In this document: positions 33,584 through 43,542 of the stretch, one piece after another
Position numbering within the stretch: the stretch's first letter is position 1
Layout: each line of letters begins with the position of its first letter
Source: Paenibacillus ihumii
GTDB lineage: Bacteria; Bacillota; Bacilli; Paenibacillales; Paenibacillaceae
Assembly (NCBI RefSeq): GCF_001403875.1
Contig: NZ_LN884299.1
Span: forward strand, 3,198,546-3,262,545
Reading direction: 5' to 3'
DNA: 64,000 nt
Notes under the pieces: generated by a model
Databases searched by the model: none
Told to the model about the DNA's origin: nothing
The model's input: the letters and a program-made list of their open reading frames with translations, nothing else
Translations under genes and position numbers: made by a program

Positions 33584-35206
33584 TTAGGCATATTGTATCC
33601 TTCCTGAGATTGATACTCTTGTACCTATCCACTGACTATGTCTATTGCTAAACACAACTTTTAATTGAAGCTGTTCGTTCCAATTAAAGGGGGTTGTTAT
33701 GTTAATAGGACTAGACCTTATACTGCTACTGTATACATATAGCTGTAAAACCTTGGTTTCTAAGTTTAAAAAAAACGCCATCGTATACGTTGTCCGGCCT
33801 GTCTTGCCCATAAGCTGTATAAATTGATTATTACTATCCACAAGGGCTAGGGTTGCAAATGTTTGATATATATCCTCATGTTCTATCGTTTGAAATGTGT
33901 TGATAATTGATTCGGTGGCATCCGAGGAAAATGATATATACCTAACTCCTCTCGGTAATGTTAATAAATCTATGGTGCTGAAGGAATTGGGAGGTAAATC
34001 TCTCAGTTGATTATGGTATGATAACTCGGCTAGTCCTCCGGGCGAGACGTTACCGCTAACTCCAAAAATATCGATCCCCGATCGGATATTGCTGGAAATT
34101 AAGTCGGGGTCCCCGATTACATACCCACTTCCGTTATGGTGCCCTGCCGGGATAGCTTTATTTACCGTGGATGGTGTAATGATTTGTGCCCCGTTGTTGG
34201 CCATAGTCCCAGTGATAATCCCGCTTTCAGTTCCAATCGTCTTTCCTTTTAATACGTCCGCTGCTACGGCTGTTCCATACTCCCCCCCTTCACCCTGTAA
34301 GATAAAAGCCGTTCCACTGTACACGAGAGTGTAAACAGAATTAGACTTCAAGTTGCCAGCTGCTACCGCATTACCATTCCCTTTAAGTATGTTCCTAGCG
34401 CCAAGTCCGTTGACGTTTAGGGTAGCCGCCCCTGTATTGGCCGCATTAATTCGAACTGTAACCCGAAGACCTTCTACAAGAGCAGTCGGGGCCGGGGTTG
34501 GTTTGACCGAGTATGCATTCCCGCTGTTGGTTGTTACGCCATATCCCCCGGTCAGCACTCTATTGTCTACATACTCAGTCGTTGCAAATCCCTCATCCTG
34601 CACCGACTGCATGAAATCTTGCCATTGCTGTTGGTATTCAGCCGTTTTAGTATTGAGCCACGCCTGGAACTGGTTAAATATTGACGTGGTATCCGCCTGA
34701 TCTATTAGAGCTGTAACGATCCCGCACACTTGGTTATTCAAACGCTCATCTGTGATGTTTTCGGGTTTAATTATCGAAGTGTTCGCCAGAACCCGTATTT
34801 GGGCCAGACTCAGGTCGTAGATATTACCGGATCTCACCAAAGCCGGAGCGGCTGGGGACGTTGCCGGGAGACCCTGCACCACAAGCGCCCGGATCGCCCG
34901 TACAGGCGCCGAAGTGTCAAGACGAAGAATCACCCGGTCAATCCGGTCCTGCGTGGTAGCGGGCTGAATCGGCAGCGAGAGGGGCTCGTCGTATACGCTG
35001 TACATATACCCATTAATCCAGCCATACCCGAGTTCTACGTTTACATTAGCGTCCTGCCCGCTTGCCGTAACCTTAAGACGAGTTCCACCGAGGAAAACGC
35101 CGTTACCTATGAATCGCGCGAAATACTCGGCAAACTCTCTGGCCGGATATTCGCGCATATCGTCGGCTGTACTATCAAAAAAACCTGATTTCTGCGGCAA
35201 TATCAT
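33584..35206 (-). CDS. Tail fibre/baseplate protein, putative receptor binding
   Basis: 540 residues. The N-terminal third resembles baseplate upper proteins (LPQKSGFFDSTADDMREYPA at the start, TQDRIDRVILRLDTSAPVRA). The middle repeats glycine/asparagine-rich turns (RINAANTGAATLNVNGLGAR) typical of trimeric fibres, and the C-terminal part is beta-rich. It is the last tail gene before lysis, and host recognition is the expected role. Confidence 0.82.
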   Translation of the reverse strand: MILPQKSGFFDSTADDMREYPAREFAEYFARFIGNGVFLGGTRLKVTASGQDANVNVELGYGWINGYMYSVYDEPLSLPIQPATTQDRIDRVILRLDTSAPVRAIRALVVQGLPATSPAAPALVRSGNIYDLSLAQIRVLANTSIIKPENITDERLNNQVCGIVTALIDQADTTSIFNQFQAWLNTKTAEYQQQWQDFMQSVQDEGFATTEYVDNRVLTGGYGVTTNSGNAYSVKPTPAPTALVEGLRVTVRINAANTGAATLNVNGLGARNILKGNGNAVAAGNLKSNSVYTLVYSGTAFILQGEGGEYGTAVAADVLKGKTIGTESGIITGTMANNGAQIITPSTVNKAIPAGHHNGSGYVIGDPDLISSNIRSGIDIFGVSGNVSPGGLAELSYHNQLRDLPPNSFSTIDLLTLPRGVRYISFSSDATESIINTFQTIEHEDIYQTFATLALVDSNNQFIQLMGKTGRTTYTMAFFLNLETKVLQLYVYSSSIRSSPINITTPFNWNEQLQLKVVFSNRHSQWIGTRVSISGRIQYA

Positions 35207-36297
35207 TCACTCCTTTTTACATTGTTCTCTAGCTTATTCATTGCTGTTTTAATAGTGGGGATTTCATCACCCAAAACAATCTCTAAACTGCTCGCCGGTT
35301 CATAAATTTCCTTGACCTCAGTGATCCGGCTGTCCATTGTTAGGCCCCATTTTTTATTTTGCAAAGTGACCCGGTCGCCCAAATCCCAATCCTTTTGATA
35401 GACAAAGCTGCCGGTATCCAGCACCTGCCCATTGTAGGTTGTTATGCGTTTCAACTCCGCAAGCTTCTGCTCCCCCATCTCGACCAACTCCAGAATGTCT
35501 TCCGCCGAGCTGCAGTCCAGAAATGCTTCCCTGCGATTAAGTCCTGTGCCGCCGCCGACCATTTGGATTAGGCGATCTTCTTCCTCGCCTTTTCCTCCAG
35601 CGTAACCAACGTTTTTATATTGCAGATAAGAGTCCATATACTGCTGAGATTTAATGTTGTCGAACTCGTGCGAGAAGATTACTGGAGGTAGCGCAGACTG
35701 ACCCGCAGTTAGGTTTCGCCCTTCATAAACATCGAATATCCACTTTTTTGCGGCATAGTCCAGACGTACAAACCAACCTATGTCGCACCACTCCGCAATC
35801 TCCTGTATCACAACGTCAAGCGGCTCGAATCGCGTCTGCCAAGGCGTCTGCTTTCCCCTCTGCTGATCTGGAGCAATAGAAAAGACCGGGATATTCCGAT
35901 CTAGATAAATACTATTCGTTAGGTGGTTAGCAATATAGTGCTTCATGACGGTTTCGGCTGGGCCTCGGATACGATCGTATGCATCCGTCACCGTTATTCT
36001 ACGATTTAGGACACCGCCCAAGGTAGGCCCCTTAACCACCAGTGTCTCTATGCCTTGTTCATCCTGGACAATCTCCCGTTGAATGATGATTCCTGACTTC
36101 TCGGGATCCTTACCAACTACAATAATCCGGTCAATCTGCAGAGCGTCAACATTTTGTTTGCCGAGCGCTATATGCATTTCCCATTCACCGGCACGGTAAA
36201 AACGCCGCGTGAACTGCAAACTCTCATAGTCGTCGATCTCTCCAAGGAGATTAAATTGGGTATCCAGCACGCGAACCGATGGAGCTGCCATAGTCAT
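35203..36297 (-). CDS. Siphovirus ReqiPepy6 Gp37-like tail protein
   Basis: 364 residues. The start APSVRVLDTQFNLLGEIDDY with SLQFTRRFYRAGEWEMHIAL, a middle VVIQEIAEWCDIGWFVRLDY, and the end region LGDRVTLQNKKWGLTMDSRI match the Gp37-like tail family, which acts as the tail-associated hub protein. It overlaps both neighbours by 4 nt. Confidence 0.88.
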   Translation of the reverse strand: MTMAAPSVRVLDTQFNLLGEIDDYESLQFTRRFYRAGEWEMHIALGKQNVDALQIDRIIVVGKDPEKSGIIIQREIVQDEQGIETLVVKGPTLGGVLNRRITVTDAYDRIRGPAETVMKHYIANHLTNSIYLDRNIPVFSIAPDQQRGKQTPWQTRFEPLDVVIQEIAEWCDIGWFVRLDYAAKKWIFDVYEGRNLTAGQSALPPVIFSHEFDNIKSQQYMDSYLQYKNVGYAGGKGEEEDRLIQMVGGGTGLNRREAFLDCSSAEDILELVEMGEQKLAELKRITTYNGQVLDTGSFVYQKDWDLGDRVTLQNKKWGLTMDSRITEVKEIYEPASSLEIVLGDEIPTIKTAMNKLENNVKRSE

Positions 36298-37151
36298 CCC
36301 CCCAAATACTTGTTATACCAATAGATAGTAACCGTAGCAGCTTGTTGTTCCGACTCGTATTCAGAACCATACTTTAGCATGTTCCGTCCGGGTTTTAGCT
36401 GGAAGAAGGTGCTGCCTAAGTCGATCCAGTTAAATACATTCGTCCGGGTTCCGTCATCATTGAGTACCTCGACACGTTTATTACCAAAGGCAGTACTGAT
36501 GATCAACGTATCTTCTGCTGTTAAGGTATAATTGACTTTGATGTATTCCCCGGTCGTCTCGTTCTCCACAATAGGATTTGTTGCTGGCCCCTTGTAGTGG
36601 ATCTCGACCGGGGTCTCAACATCTCCAGAGTTTATAAATGTGCCGCGATAAGCAGAAAATGCAAACTGAGTCGGGAGGCGAAGTGCAAAGTTCAACCCTC
36701 CCGCCTCGAATCTTAACCCCTTTACTGTCTGATTTTCGTCACGCCAGTATGGATCGTTTGCGATAAAATTAACCACAAAGAGATTGGCATGGACATGTCT
36801 TTCTCCAAAGTTGACCCCCTCTTCGGGGATCGCAGGTATGGCATAGTTACGGGCATCATTGGAATAAATCAGCCTGCCGGGCCCCAACTTTGGATTTAAA
36901 ATTCTAGCCAACTCCCGGCGACGCTCGTATAGCTCCAATTGACTCTTCGCATTAATAAATCCTTGCAACGGAATTAGTCTATCTTCCAGCTGCACGTCAA
37001 CAAAACTACTACCATCCTGATATGGCGATCTGGTGCTTTTTATCTCCGCCGATACGTTAGAAGTACCATCAATTTTTTGCAGCACAAACGGCCCGGAGCT
37101 GTCGAATAACACCGTTTCGCCCCGGGCATTTACAAACGTAACTCTTTGCAA
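36294..37151 (-). CDS. Distal tail protein (Dit)
   Basis: 285 residues, beta-rich: MQRVTFVNARGETVLFDSSG at the start, SLTRSPYQDGSS-type insertion loop, FVVNFIANDPYWRD in the middle and a C-terminal galectin-like part (NMLKYGSEYESEQQ). Dit forms the ring joining tail tube and baseplate. It follows directly after the tape measure gene, as normal. Confidence 0.9.
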   Translation of the reverse strand: MQRVTFVNARGETVLFDSSGPFVLQKIDGTSNVSAEIKSTRSPYQDGSSFVDVQLEDRLIPLQGFINAKSQLELYERRRELARILNPKLGPGRLIYSNDARNYAIPAIPEEGVNFGERHVHANLFVVNFIANDPYWRDENQTVKGLRFEAGGLNFALRLPTQFAFSAYRGTFINSGDVETPVEIHYKGPATNPIVENETTGEYIKVNYTLTAEDTLIISTAFGNKRVEVLNDDGTRTNVFNWIDLGSTFFQLKPGRNMLKYGSEYESEQQAATVTIYWYNKYLGG

Positions 37152-37162
37152 TTCGACACCTC

Positions 37163-40100
37163 CTAGAAACCTGCTAATCTTTGAGCTGTTTTTGTGGCTG
37201 CTGCTGAAACCGCAGACGGCGATGTAACTGGAGAGTTGAAATTATTGGTCACAGAAACCACCGTTCCTCTGACCGATGGCGTAGAATCTCCTTTACTAAC
37301 AGACGTGACAGTTCCATGGATAACAGGAGTTGAAGAATTCGATCCGCCGCCCCCTCCTGATGATGATCCGGATGACCCGCTGCCACCCCCTCCTACAGCT
37401 GGCGGTGATGCTGCCAGGGCAAGGGCTGCTGATCTAGCGGCGTCGATTTGTGCAATTACTCCCGCGATCATGGATGATATCTCGTCTACCTTCGGTTTAA
37501 ATCCTGCCACTAACTTTTCACCCAATGTTTGCCCTGCAGCCTGATAACCTTCGCCAAACTCATCGAGGAGCACCAAAATTTCCTCTTGCTGATTCTGGAT
37601 GATCATTTTCTCAGCTTCCGCCTGTAGGCTCTTGGCTTCTAGGAGCTTGTTGTAGTGCGCCTGTGTATCGGCGAGTTGCTGGTCTAGCGACGCCTTTTGC
37701 GCAGCGTATATGGCGTTAATGTTTGCCTGCTGGGCCTCGTATTCCTGGGCCATGATCTCCTTCTTGGCAATAAGCTGTTCCTTGATGGCCTGGGTTTCTT
37801 CGTCAAGCTTCTTCTTTAGGGCGCTTTGTTCTTCCTTTAGCGCCTCTTTCTTATCTTCAAGCTCCTGCTGTCGGTGTCGCTCGTTCATTTCAGCAATAAC
37901 CTTATTCAGTTCGTCTTGGAGTTGCTTGCGGTTAAAGTCGTCATGCTCGTACTCAATTTTAGCCGATAGCCGATCAATCTTTTTTTGATCCTCTGCATCG
38001 AGCTCCTCGCGGCTCCGCTGCTTTTCAGCCTGATTGAGGGCGTCAAGCTCCTTTTGAATCGCTTCAATCTGAGCATTGTAAACAGCATTGATGCGCTCGA
38101 TCTCGGCGTCCGCCGCCTTCTGTGCGGCTAAAACGCGAGCATTATAGACAGTCTTGATTGCGTCGAGTTGCGACCTCTTCCATTCTTCGTTTGCCTGCTG
38201 CTCTGCCTTTAGGCGCTCCTCCTCGGCTTTCCTTTCCGCCTGGTACTTAGCTTTAAGAGCATCTTGTACGGCCTTGGAAAAATTATTAATGTTATCGACC
38301 TGTGCCTTCTGTTCCTCTGCTGCTAATTTGAGAGTTTCGAGGTGATATTCCTTCTGTAGCTTCAGCCGTTCATTCGTAGCCTTGCGAATCTCTTCGGTGA
38401 TTTCTCGTTCAATAGCTCTTTTTTCTGCAGCCGAATAACGATTGTCAGCCAGGATCTTCTCCAGATAGTTTTTATTGCTCCAGATTTGATCGTTCAGCAG
38501 CTTATCTTCGGCCTTAAAACGATCCTGCATATCATCCTTGATCTGGTTAATGTACTCTTTATGAAGCAAGATTTGTTCCTGTGTCAGGCCCTCTTCTAGC
38601 TTTAAACGTTCCTCGGCAGACAGTCCTTCACGTGCAAGCATGTCCTCATATGCGGCCTGCAGTTGCTGCTTCGCATACTCAAATCCATCCTTTCGCAGCT
38701 CTTTTTCACGCTCAGCTATCTGCTTCTTAACATCGTATATTTTTTCCTCGATGGCCATACGCTCATCCGCCGTTTTCACGTGAGCTTTTTGGATAGCCTG
38801 CAAAGTCTCCAGCTCGGATTCGAGGGTCATCTTGTCAAGCCGCTTTTTATGTTCAAGTTGCTTGTAAGCTTCGTCCAACGCTTCGTTGGAGTAACTTTTA
38901 GATTTAGTTGTAGTAGACTTTTTACCGCTGCTTTTACCCTTTCCTTTATTACCTCCACCGACAGATGGAATAATGATCGGCTCGAACTTGAAGTCTTCCG
39001 GTTTCATGTCTAGCAACGCCTGCAGGCTTGCCGCCTCTCCGCGTAAACGAGTTAATTCATCGTTCATTCGCGCTAGGGCAGATTCGGCAATCCCGGAAGA
39101 TCCCGCTATTTTCTGGATAGATTCCGCGATCTTTATTGCCGACTCCTGCTTGGCAATCGCTGTTTGCTTCTCTTGCAATGCCTCCTGGGCCTTAACTTGT
39201 ATACTCGCCCATTCCAATTGAATTTCTTGCTGTTTTACAAGTATCAACCCTTCAATTGCCTCCACATTTAACCCGGTAGCTGTAACAAACTGCGGAAATT
39301 GACGAGCTAATTCCTTATGCGCTGCTGTCCATTCATCCGATCCCTGCTTGGCAGACTTATATGTCTTTAATAAGTCGTTTACACCTCTTACTTCCTGTTG
39401 CCTTACCGCTATTTGTTTTGCTTGATCATTTATCTCTGCTGCGGTTGCTTTTTGTGCATCCTTGATAGCTTCAGTCAGATCATTATGTCTATCAACAAGA
39501 TCATCCAGAGAGGCGGCAGCCATCTTTCCATTTTCATCTAAATATTGAAGCTCTACACCAAAATATCGAGCCTCTTCTTGTAGCTTTTTAAAAGAAACTC
39601 CCAGTTCTTCGGCTGTTAGAATAAGTGCTCTATTAAAGCGCCCTGTTCGTCCCTCATTGGATTCAGCTGCGATTTCAATGAACTTTTGGTATGTCTCAGT
39701 CAGTTCTTCGAGTTTATTTATTTCTTCTTGAGTTTGATTGATTTGATCACGGGTAATGCCGTTTTGTTGGATTTCCTGATACCTTAGATTAGCTTCTGCC
39801 AGTTCCTCGGTTGCCCTTTTAGCATCTTCCATTGTGGATTTGATTTGAACAAATATATCAATAAGCCCAGCTGCAGCCACGGCCGCTAATCCTATTGGAG
39901 TGCCGGCGAGAAACTTTATTTCGGTTCCTAACAACTTAACCACTGGAATGAGGGATGATATGCTGGTTGTTAGCTGTCCGGCAACAATCAGTAATGGCCC
40001 GGCAGCAGCTGCCATTCCCAAAATCGTAATGATCGTACGCTGCATCTCTGGGTCAAGATTCGCGAACCACTGGGCCCCAGCCTCAATACTTTCGAATAAA

Positions 40101-41569
40101 GGCTCCAAGGCGTCTAAAGCTGCCATCAACGCTGGTACAAGAGCATCCCCTAACGTAATGGCCGCGTCAACAATCCGGTTACCGAGTATCTGCAGTTGGG
40201 ATGCTGTTGTCTCATAGCGTTGGCTGGCTTCGTTGGTCAGCGCCGTGTTTTCTTCCCAGGCCCTTGTTCCAAGTTCCATGGAGTTGCGGAAAAGATCGCC
40301 TGCATTAGAAGCACGAAGTAGTGCGTCTCGAACTCGAATCTCGGACAATTGAAGATCGTCCAAGACAGCAAAGGTGTTCTCGCCCGCCGCTGACATCTTG
40401 CCTAAACCTTCAATAAACGAGATCAAGGCACCAGCTGCATCCTGCTGGAAAGCTGTTTTAAACTGATCTGCCGACATACCGGCTACTGATGCAAAGGTAT
40501 TTAGACTTCCGCTGCCAGTCATAACCGCTTGGGACATTTCGATCATTACACGGCTAAACGCCGAACCCCCGGCCTCTGCTTCAATACCTACAGAGGACAA
40601 TGAGCCAGCAAGGGCGAGTATTTGAGCTTCGGTTAATCCAATCTGCTTCCCGGCCCCGGCAAGCCGTAGCCCCATCTCAACGATCTCGGCCTCCGTTGTA
40701 GCGAGGTTATTACCAAGGTCAACGATGGTTGCGCCTAGCCTGTCAAAGTTCTCCTGCGGCATCTGTGTAATGTTTGCAAGCCGCGCTAGAGCTGTGGCCG
40801 CCTGTTCGGAGCTCATATTCGTTGCTACACCCAAGTCGCTCATCGTCCGAGTAAAGCCCATGATAGCTTCATTCTTAATACCCAACTGCCCCGCTGCCTC
40901 AGCTACACCTGCAATGGCTGTCGCCGTCTGCGGAATTTCCTTTGACATATCTCGGATTTCTTGGCTAAATCGTTGAAACTCTTCTTCTGTTGCATCAACG
41001 GTCTTTCTGACGCCTGCAAAGGCACTTTCAAAGTCGATAGAGGCCTTAGTCGAAGCGACGCCAACTCCCAAAATTGGAGCCGTAAGGGTCATTGTTAACG
41101 CCTGGCCAGCGGCGTTCATCTGTCTGCCTGCCGCTTCCATTTTCTTAGCTGCTTCATCTACCGCTTTTGATGCTTTTTCCCATGCTGTAGTTTGCTTATT
41201 CAGTGCTTCTGTCGTGGTGTTAAGCTCATGGTGCAATTTATTGTATTGTGCAACCGCTTTGTTTAGCTTGATTTCAAGATTCTGTGTTTCCCTCGCATCT
41301 GCGCCCTTGGCGGCGGCTGTGGCCTCGTGTTGTTGCTTTAGTTTGGCAACCCGCTGCCCTTGAATCTCTAGTTGTTTACTTAACGAGTCGGCCTTTGTCT
41401 TTAAACCTTCCTGTTCCTTGGCGTATTCTCCAAGTTTGCTTGACGCTGCCGCAAATTCAGATTGCACAACCTTCATTTGCCTGCCCAACGCGGCCATGGA
41501 CTGCTCTACTCCGGTATCATCGACCGTAATTTTCGTGACTAGATTCGATACTTCGATTTCGTCTGACAT
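37163..41569 (-). CDS. Tail tape measure protein (TP901 type)
   Basis: 1468 residues, setting tail length (about 200 nm by the usual 1.4 Å per residue, an estimate). N-terminal coiled coil (about 20-150), the TP901 core with MSDLGVATNMSSEQAATALA and QDAAGALISFIEGLGKM (about 190-420), two hydrophobic stretches near 500-560, long charged coiled coils (about 860-1310), and a glycine/serine-rich linker before the C-terminus. Complete and uninterrupted. Confidence 0.97.
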   Translation of the reverse strand: MSDEIEVSNLVTKITVDDTGVEQSMAALGRQMKVVQSEFAAASSKLGEYAKEQEGLKTKADSLSKQLEIQGQRVAKLKQQHEATAAAKGADARETQNLEIKLNKAVAQYNKLHHELNTTTEALNKQTTAWEKASKAVDEAAKKMEAAGRQMNAAGQALTMTLTAPILGVGVASTKASIDFESAFAGVRKTVDATEEEFQRFSQEIRDMSKEIPQTATAIAGVAEAAGQLGIKNEAIMGFTRTMSDLGVATNMSSEQAATALARLANITQMPQENFDRLGATIVDLGNNLATTEAEIVEMGLRLAGAGKQIGLTEAQILALAGSLSSVGIEAEAGGSAFSRVMIEMSQAVMTGSGSLNTFASVAGMSADQFKTAFQQDAAGALISFIEGLGKMSAAGENTFAVLDDLQLSEIRVRDALLRASNAGDLFRNSMELGTRAWEENTALTNEASQRYETTASQLQILGNRIVDAAITLGDALVPALMAALDALEPLFESIEAGAQWFANLDPEMQRTIITILGMAAAAGPLLIVAGQLTTSISSLIPVVKLLGTEIKFLAGTPIGLAAVAAAGLIDIFVQIKSTMEDAKRATEELAEANLRYQEIQQNGITRDQINQTQEEINKLEELTETYQKFIEIAAESNEGRTGRFNRALILTAEELGVSFKKLQEEARYFGVELQYLDENGKMAAASLDDLVDRHNDLTEAIKDAQKATAAEINDQAKQIAVRQQEVRGVNDLLKTYKSAKQGSDEWTAAHKELARQFPQFVTATGLNVEAIEGLILVKQQEIQLEWASIQVKAQEALQEKQTAIAKQESAIKIAESIQKIAGSSGIAESALARMNDELTRLRGEAASLQALLDMKPEDFKFEPIIIPSVGGGNKGKGKSSGKKSTTTKSKSYSNEALDEAYKQLEHKKRLDKMTLESELETLQAIQKAHVKTADERMAIEEKIYDVKKQIAEREKELRKDGFEYAKQQLQAAYEDMLAREGLSAEERLKLEEGLTQEQILLHKEYINQIKDDMQDRFKAEDKLLNDQIWSNKNYLEKILADNRYSAAEKRAIEREITEEIRKATNERLKLQKEYHLETLKLAAEEQKAQVDNINNFSKAVQDALKAKYQAERKAEEERLKAEQQANEEWKRSQLDAIKTVYNARVLAAQKAADAEIERINAVYNAQIEAIQKELDALNQAEKQRSREELDAEDQKKIDRLSAKIEYEHDDFNRKQLQDELNKVIAEMNERHRQQELEDKKEALKEEQSALKKKLDEETQAIKEQLIAKKEIMAQEYEAQQANINAIYAAQKASLDQQLADTQAHYNKLLEAKSLQAEAEKMIIQNQQEEILVLLDEFGEGYQAAGQTLGEKLVAGFKPKVDEISSMIAGVIAQIDAARSAALALAASPPAVGGGGSGSSGSSSGGGGGSNSSTPVIHGTVTSVSKGDSTPSVRGTVVSVTNNFNSPVTSPSAVSAAATKTAQRLAGF

Positions 41570-41587
41570 TTGTTCCTCACCTCCCGA

Positions 41588-42154
41588 TTAGATGTACTGA
41601 TCTATCCAAGCCTGCGCCCGAGTTTTTTCTGGTGATTCCGTTTCCTCCCAACCGTTCACGCGCTTGTGGATCGCCCACAACGAAAACAACTTGCGGGGCG
41701 TACTAGACCAAAAAACCGCCTCGCTCATTCCGAGCAGGACGGTTCCCATATAATAAAGCCAATCCCATTCCCAACCGGAGTCATCTAAACTATCAGGTTG
41801 TTGGGTCTGCTGGTTTGTAGTCTGAACAGCGCTTGAATCCGGCAAGGACAACGAAACTGCTTTGATTATTTTTTCGATTACTTCGAATCGATTAGTCACA
41901 TCAATCAGATGATCTGCAGCGGCGACGCTTAACGTATCGTCCTCATGCCTCAATCCGAAATATAGCACCTTGGCCGTGTCGTCAAACGCATCAAGACGCA
42001 CGCTTTTAATCGCCTTCGCAAACGATCCGTAAACCTGCTCTAACTCATATACCGCGTCCAGATCATAAACAAGATGACGGCGCTTATCTAAATCTATTGG
42101 TACTTTTTCAACCTTCACAACTTCACCCCCGGAATATAAAAAGAGAGAAGGCAT
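41588..42154 (-). CDS. Tail assembly chaperone (single-frame)
   Basis: 188 residues from ATG 42154 behind GAGAGAGGG. It lies between major tail protein and tape measure, the place of G/GT chaperones. The N-terminal part (KRRHLVYDLDAVYELEQVYG) is like gpG and the C-terminal part (DWLYYMGTVLLGMSEAVFWS, STPRKLFSLWAIHKRV) like the T extension. Most relatives join these by ribosomal frameshift; here both are in one frame. An Ala/Gln linker (about 125-145) joins them. Confidence 0.85.
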   Translation of the reverse strand: MPSLFLYSGGEVVKVEKVPIDLDKRRHLVYDLDAVYELEQVYGSFAKAIKSVRLDAFDDTAKVLYFGLRHEDDTLSVAAADHLIDVTNRFEVIEKIIKAVSLSLPDSSAVQTTNQQTQQPDSLDDSGWEWDWLYYMGTVLLGMSEAVFWSSTPRKLFSLWAIHKRVNGWEETESPEKTRAQAWIDQYI

Positions 42155-42169
42155 ATTGCCCTCTCTCTC
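42136..42169 (-). terminator. Terminator-like hairpin over the chaperone start
   Basis: On the minus strand AGAGAG-AGGGCA-ATA-TGCC-TTCTCTCT runs into TTTTTA, a hairpin with a T-run. The ribosome site and ATG of the chaperone gene are inside it. It may cut transcription after the abundant tail-tube gene and limit chaperone translation at once. Confidence 0.6.
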
Positions 42170-42176
42170 GGATTTC

Positions 42177-42779
42177 CTATGGTGTAGGAATAGTGTCTGG
42201 TACATCGTCTGGAACAGCACTGAACCACGAAGTAATTAAGTCTGCGCTATCTGGATTGCTGCTATCCGCCCGGAATCTCCAGTTACCGTCATGAATACGT
42301 TTAAGGAATTTCGCCTGAATTGTTGGAGTCTGGAATGTAATTTCACCTTGTTTTGTTGTGGCTTCGTCAGTTGGCAATTGAAATTTGCCTTTTAAGAGCC
42401 AAATGTAGCGGATACTTCCGTCATTATAGGTACGCTTATACCCTAACGCTACCTCCGGCGCTTGGTCGTCTGCGTTGTCGATCAACATACCCTTATCATT
42501 CAGTCTCGCTCCTAACAAAATAGCATAGTCCTCAAAACTGATGTCTGGAACACCTATTTCTACAGTGATCTCTCCTAGGGCGTTAGCTGTTACTACCGGA
42601 CCGTCATTGGCAAAGAGTGTTGCAGAGTTAATCGTTGGTGTAACATTGGCCGTGATTGCCAGGGCAAGCAATTTAGGTGTATCATACTCAACACCCGATT
42701 TATCATCTTTAATGAGTTTTGCATAATATACATCCTGCAATCCGACAGGAACTTTTACGACATCTGCCAAATCAATCAA
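42177..42779 (-). CDS. Major tail protein (phi13 type)
   Basis: 200 residues, starting MIDLADVVKVPVGLQDVYYA and with the tail-tube fold marks GEITVEIGVPDISFEDYAIL and RTYNDGSIRYIWLLKGKFQL (a typical phi13-family segment). It forms the tail tube. It overlaps the DUF3168-like gene by 4 nt and is followed by the hairpin at 42136-42169. Confidence 0.92.
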   Translation of the reverse strand: MIDLADVVKVPVGLQDVYYAKLIKDDKSGVEYDTPKLLALAITANVTPTINSATLFANDGPVVTANALGEITVEIGVPDISFEDYAILLGARLNDKGMLIDNADDQAPEVALGYKRTYNDGSIRYIWLLKGKFQLPTDEATTKQGEITFQTPTIQAKFLKRIHDGNWRFRADSSNPDSADLITSWFSAVPDDVPDTIPTP

Positions 42780-43153
42780 CCTCCAAAATGAGTTTTTGAA
42801 TAACGTAAAACTTTGTGATAAATACCTTTTTCATTCTCGTTGAAATCCCGAGCTGCCCGCCGAAAAAAACCGAGCTCGTACATCGTCTCATTCACAGCTT
42901 GAGCGATTGGAAAGGTATTCCCGTTTGACCACACATCTACCTGAAAATGAATCTCGCTGCTAATAGATCTATCATTCGCAAACTTATTCTCATAGTTTGT
43001 GAGTTCGAAATAAGTTACGTAGGGCATTGAGATATCAGGAGATTGCTCTGGATAAACTTTTACATTTCCCTTCTCGTCTCTCCCCAACAAAGAAGCAAGC
43101 GCCGCATTGGATCGCAGCGCCTGGGTAATGGTTGATTTAAGATCAATCATCAT
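42776..43153 (-). CDS. Tail completion protein (DUF3168-type)
   Basis: 125 residues: IDLKSTITQALRSNAALASL, PYVTYFELTNYENKFANDRS, SSEIHFQVDVWSNGN and the closing KVLRYSKTHFGG. This family closes the head-tail joint. Overlaps of 4 nt on both sides keep it coupled. Confidence 0.83.
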   Translation of the reverse strand: MMIDLKSTITQALRSNAALASLLGRDEKGNVKVYPEQSPDISMPYVTYFELTNYENKFANDRSISSEIHFQVDVWSNGNTFPIAQAVNETMYELGFFRRAARDFNENEKGIYHKVLRYSKTHFGG

Positions 43154-43542
43154 CCTTGTTGCATCCCCTTTCTCTGGACACTTGCAAGGAGTTGAGCCAC
43201 GCGAGCCTTATTTTCGTGAAAACTCGGATAGATGAAGGGTTGCGCTGGTGAATGTTTTGTCCCGAACTCTTCAAAATGCGCTCGCCAGGCGGTTTTTTTG
43301 CCAGGGCCAATGGAAACAACCCGCAGTCCATCAACCCGACGCACCGGACTGACTCGGATATCATCTCGCATATGCAAGTGATCGATCTTACTGACAGCGA
43401 CTCTTTCCCGCTGCCCTTCTGCAAAAATTTCACCAGCTTCGCGCATTCCTTGGTTCTCCAGGCGAGAAATACCCGAGGCTAGTTTGCGCCGGATATCCGC
43501 AAGCATCTGATCGCCGCCCTGCAACTCTACCCCGCTAGCCAT
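43150..43542 (-). CDS. HK97 gp10-like head-tail protein
   Basis: 130 residues from ATG 43542 (MASGVELQGGDQM). The gp10 pattern appears in the core (RVVSIGPGKKTAWRAHFEEF, GTKHSPAQPFIYPSFHENKA). The open frame runs upstream to 43578, but only because a 30-bp duplication at 43529-43623 separated it from its neighbour; originally the start probably overlapped that gene's stop. No good ribosome site is now seen before the ATG except that carried with the duplication. Confidence 0.87.
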   Translation of the reverse strand: MASGVELQGGDQMLADIRRKLASGISRLENQGMREAGEIFAEGQRERVAVSKIDHLHMRDDIRVSPVRRVDGLRVVSIGPGKKTAWRAHFEEFGTKHSPAQPFIYPSFHENKARVAQLLASVQRKGMQQG

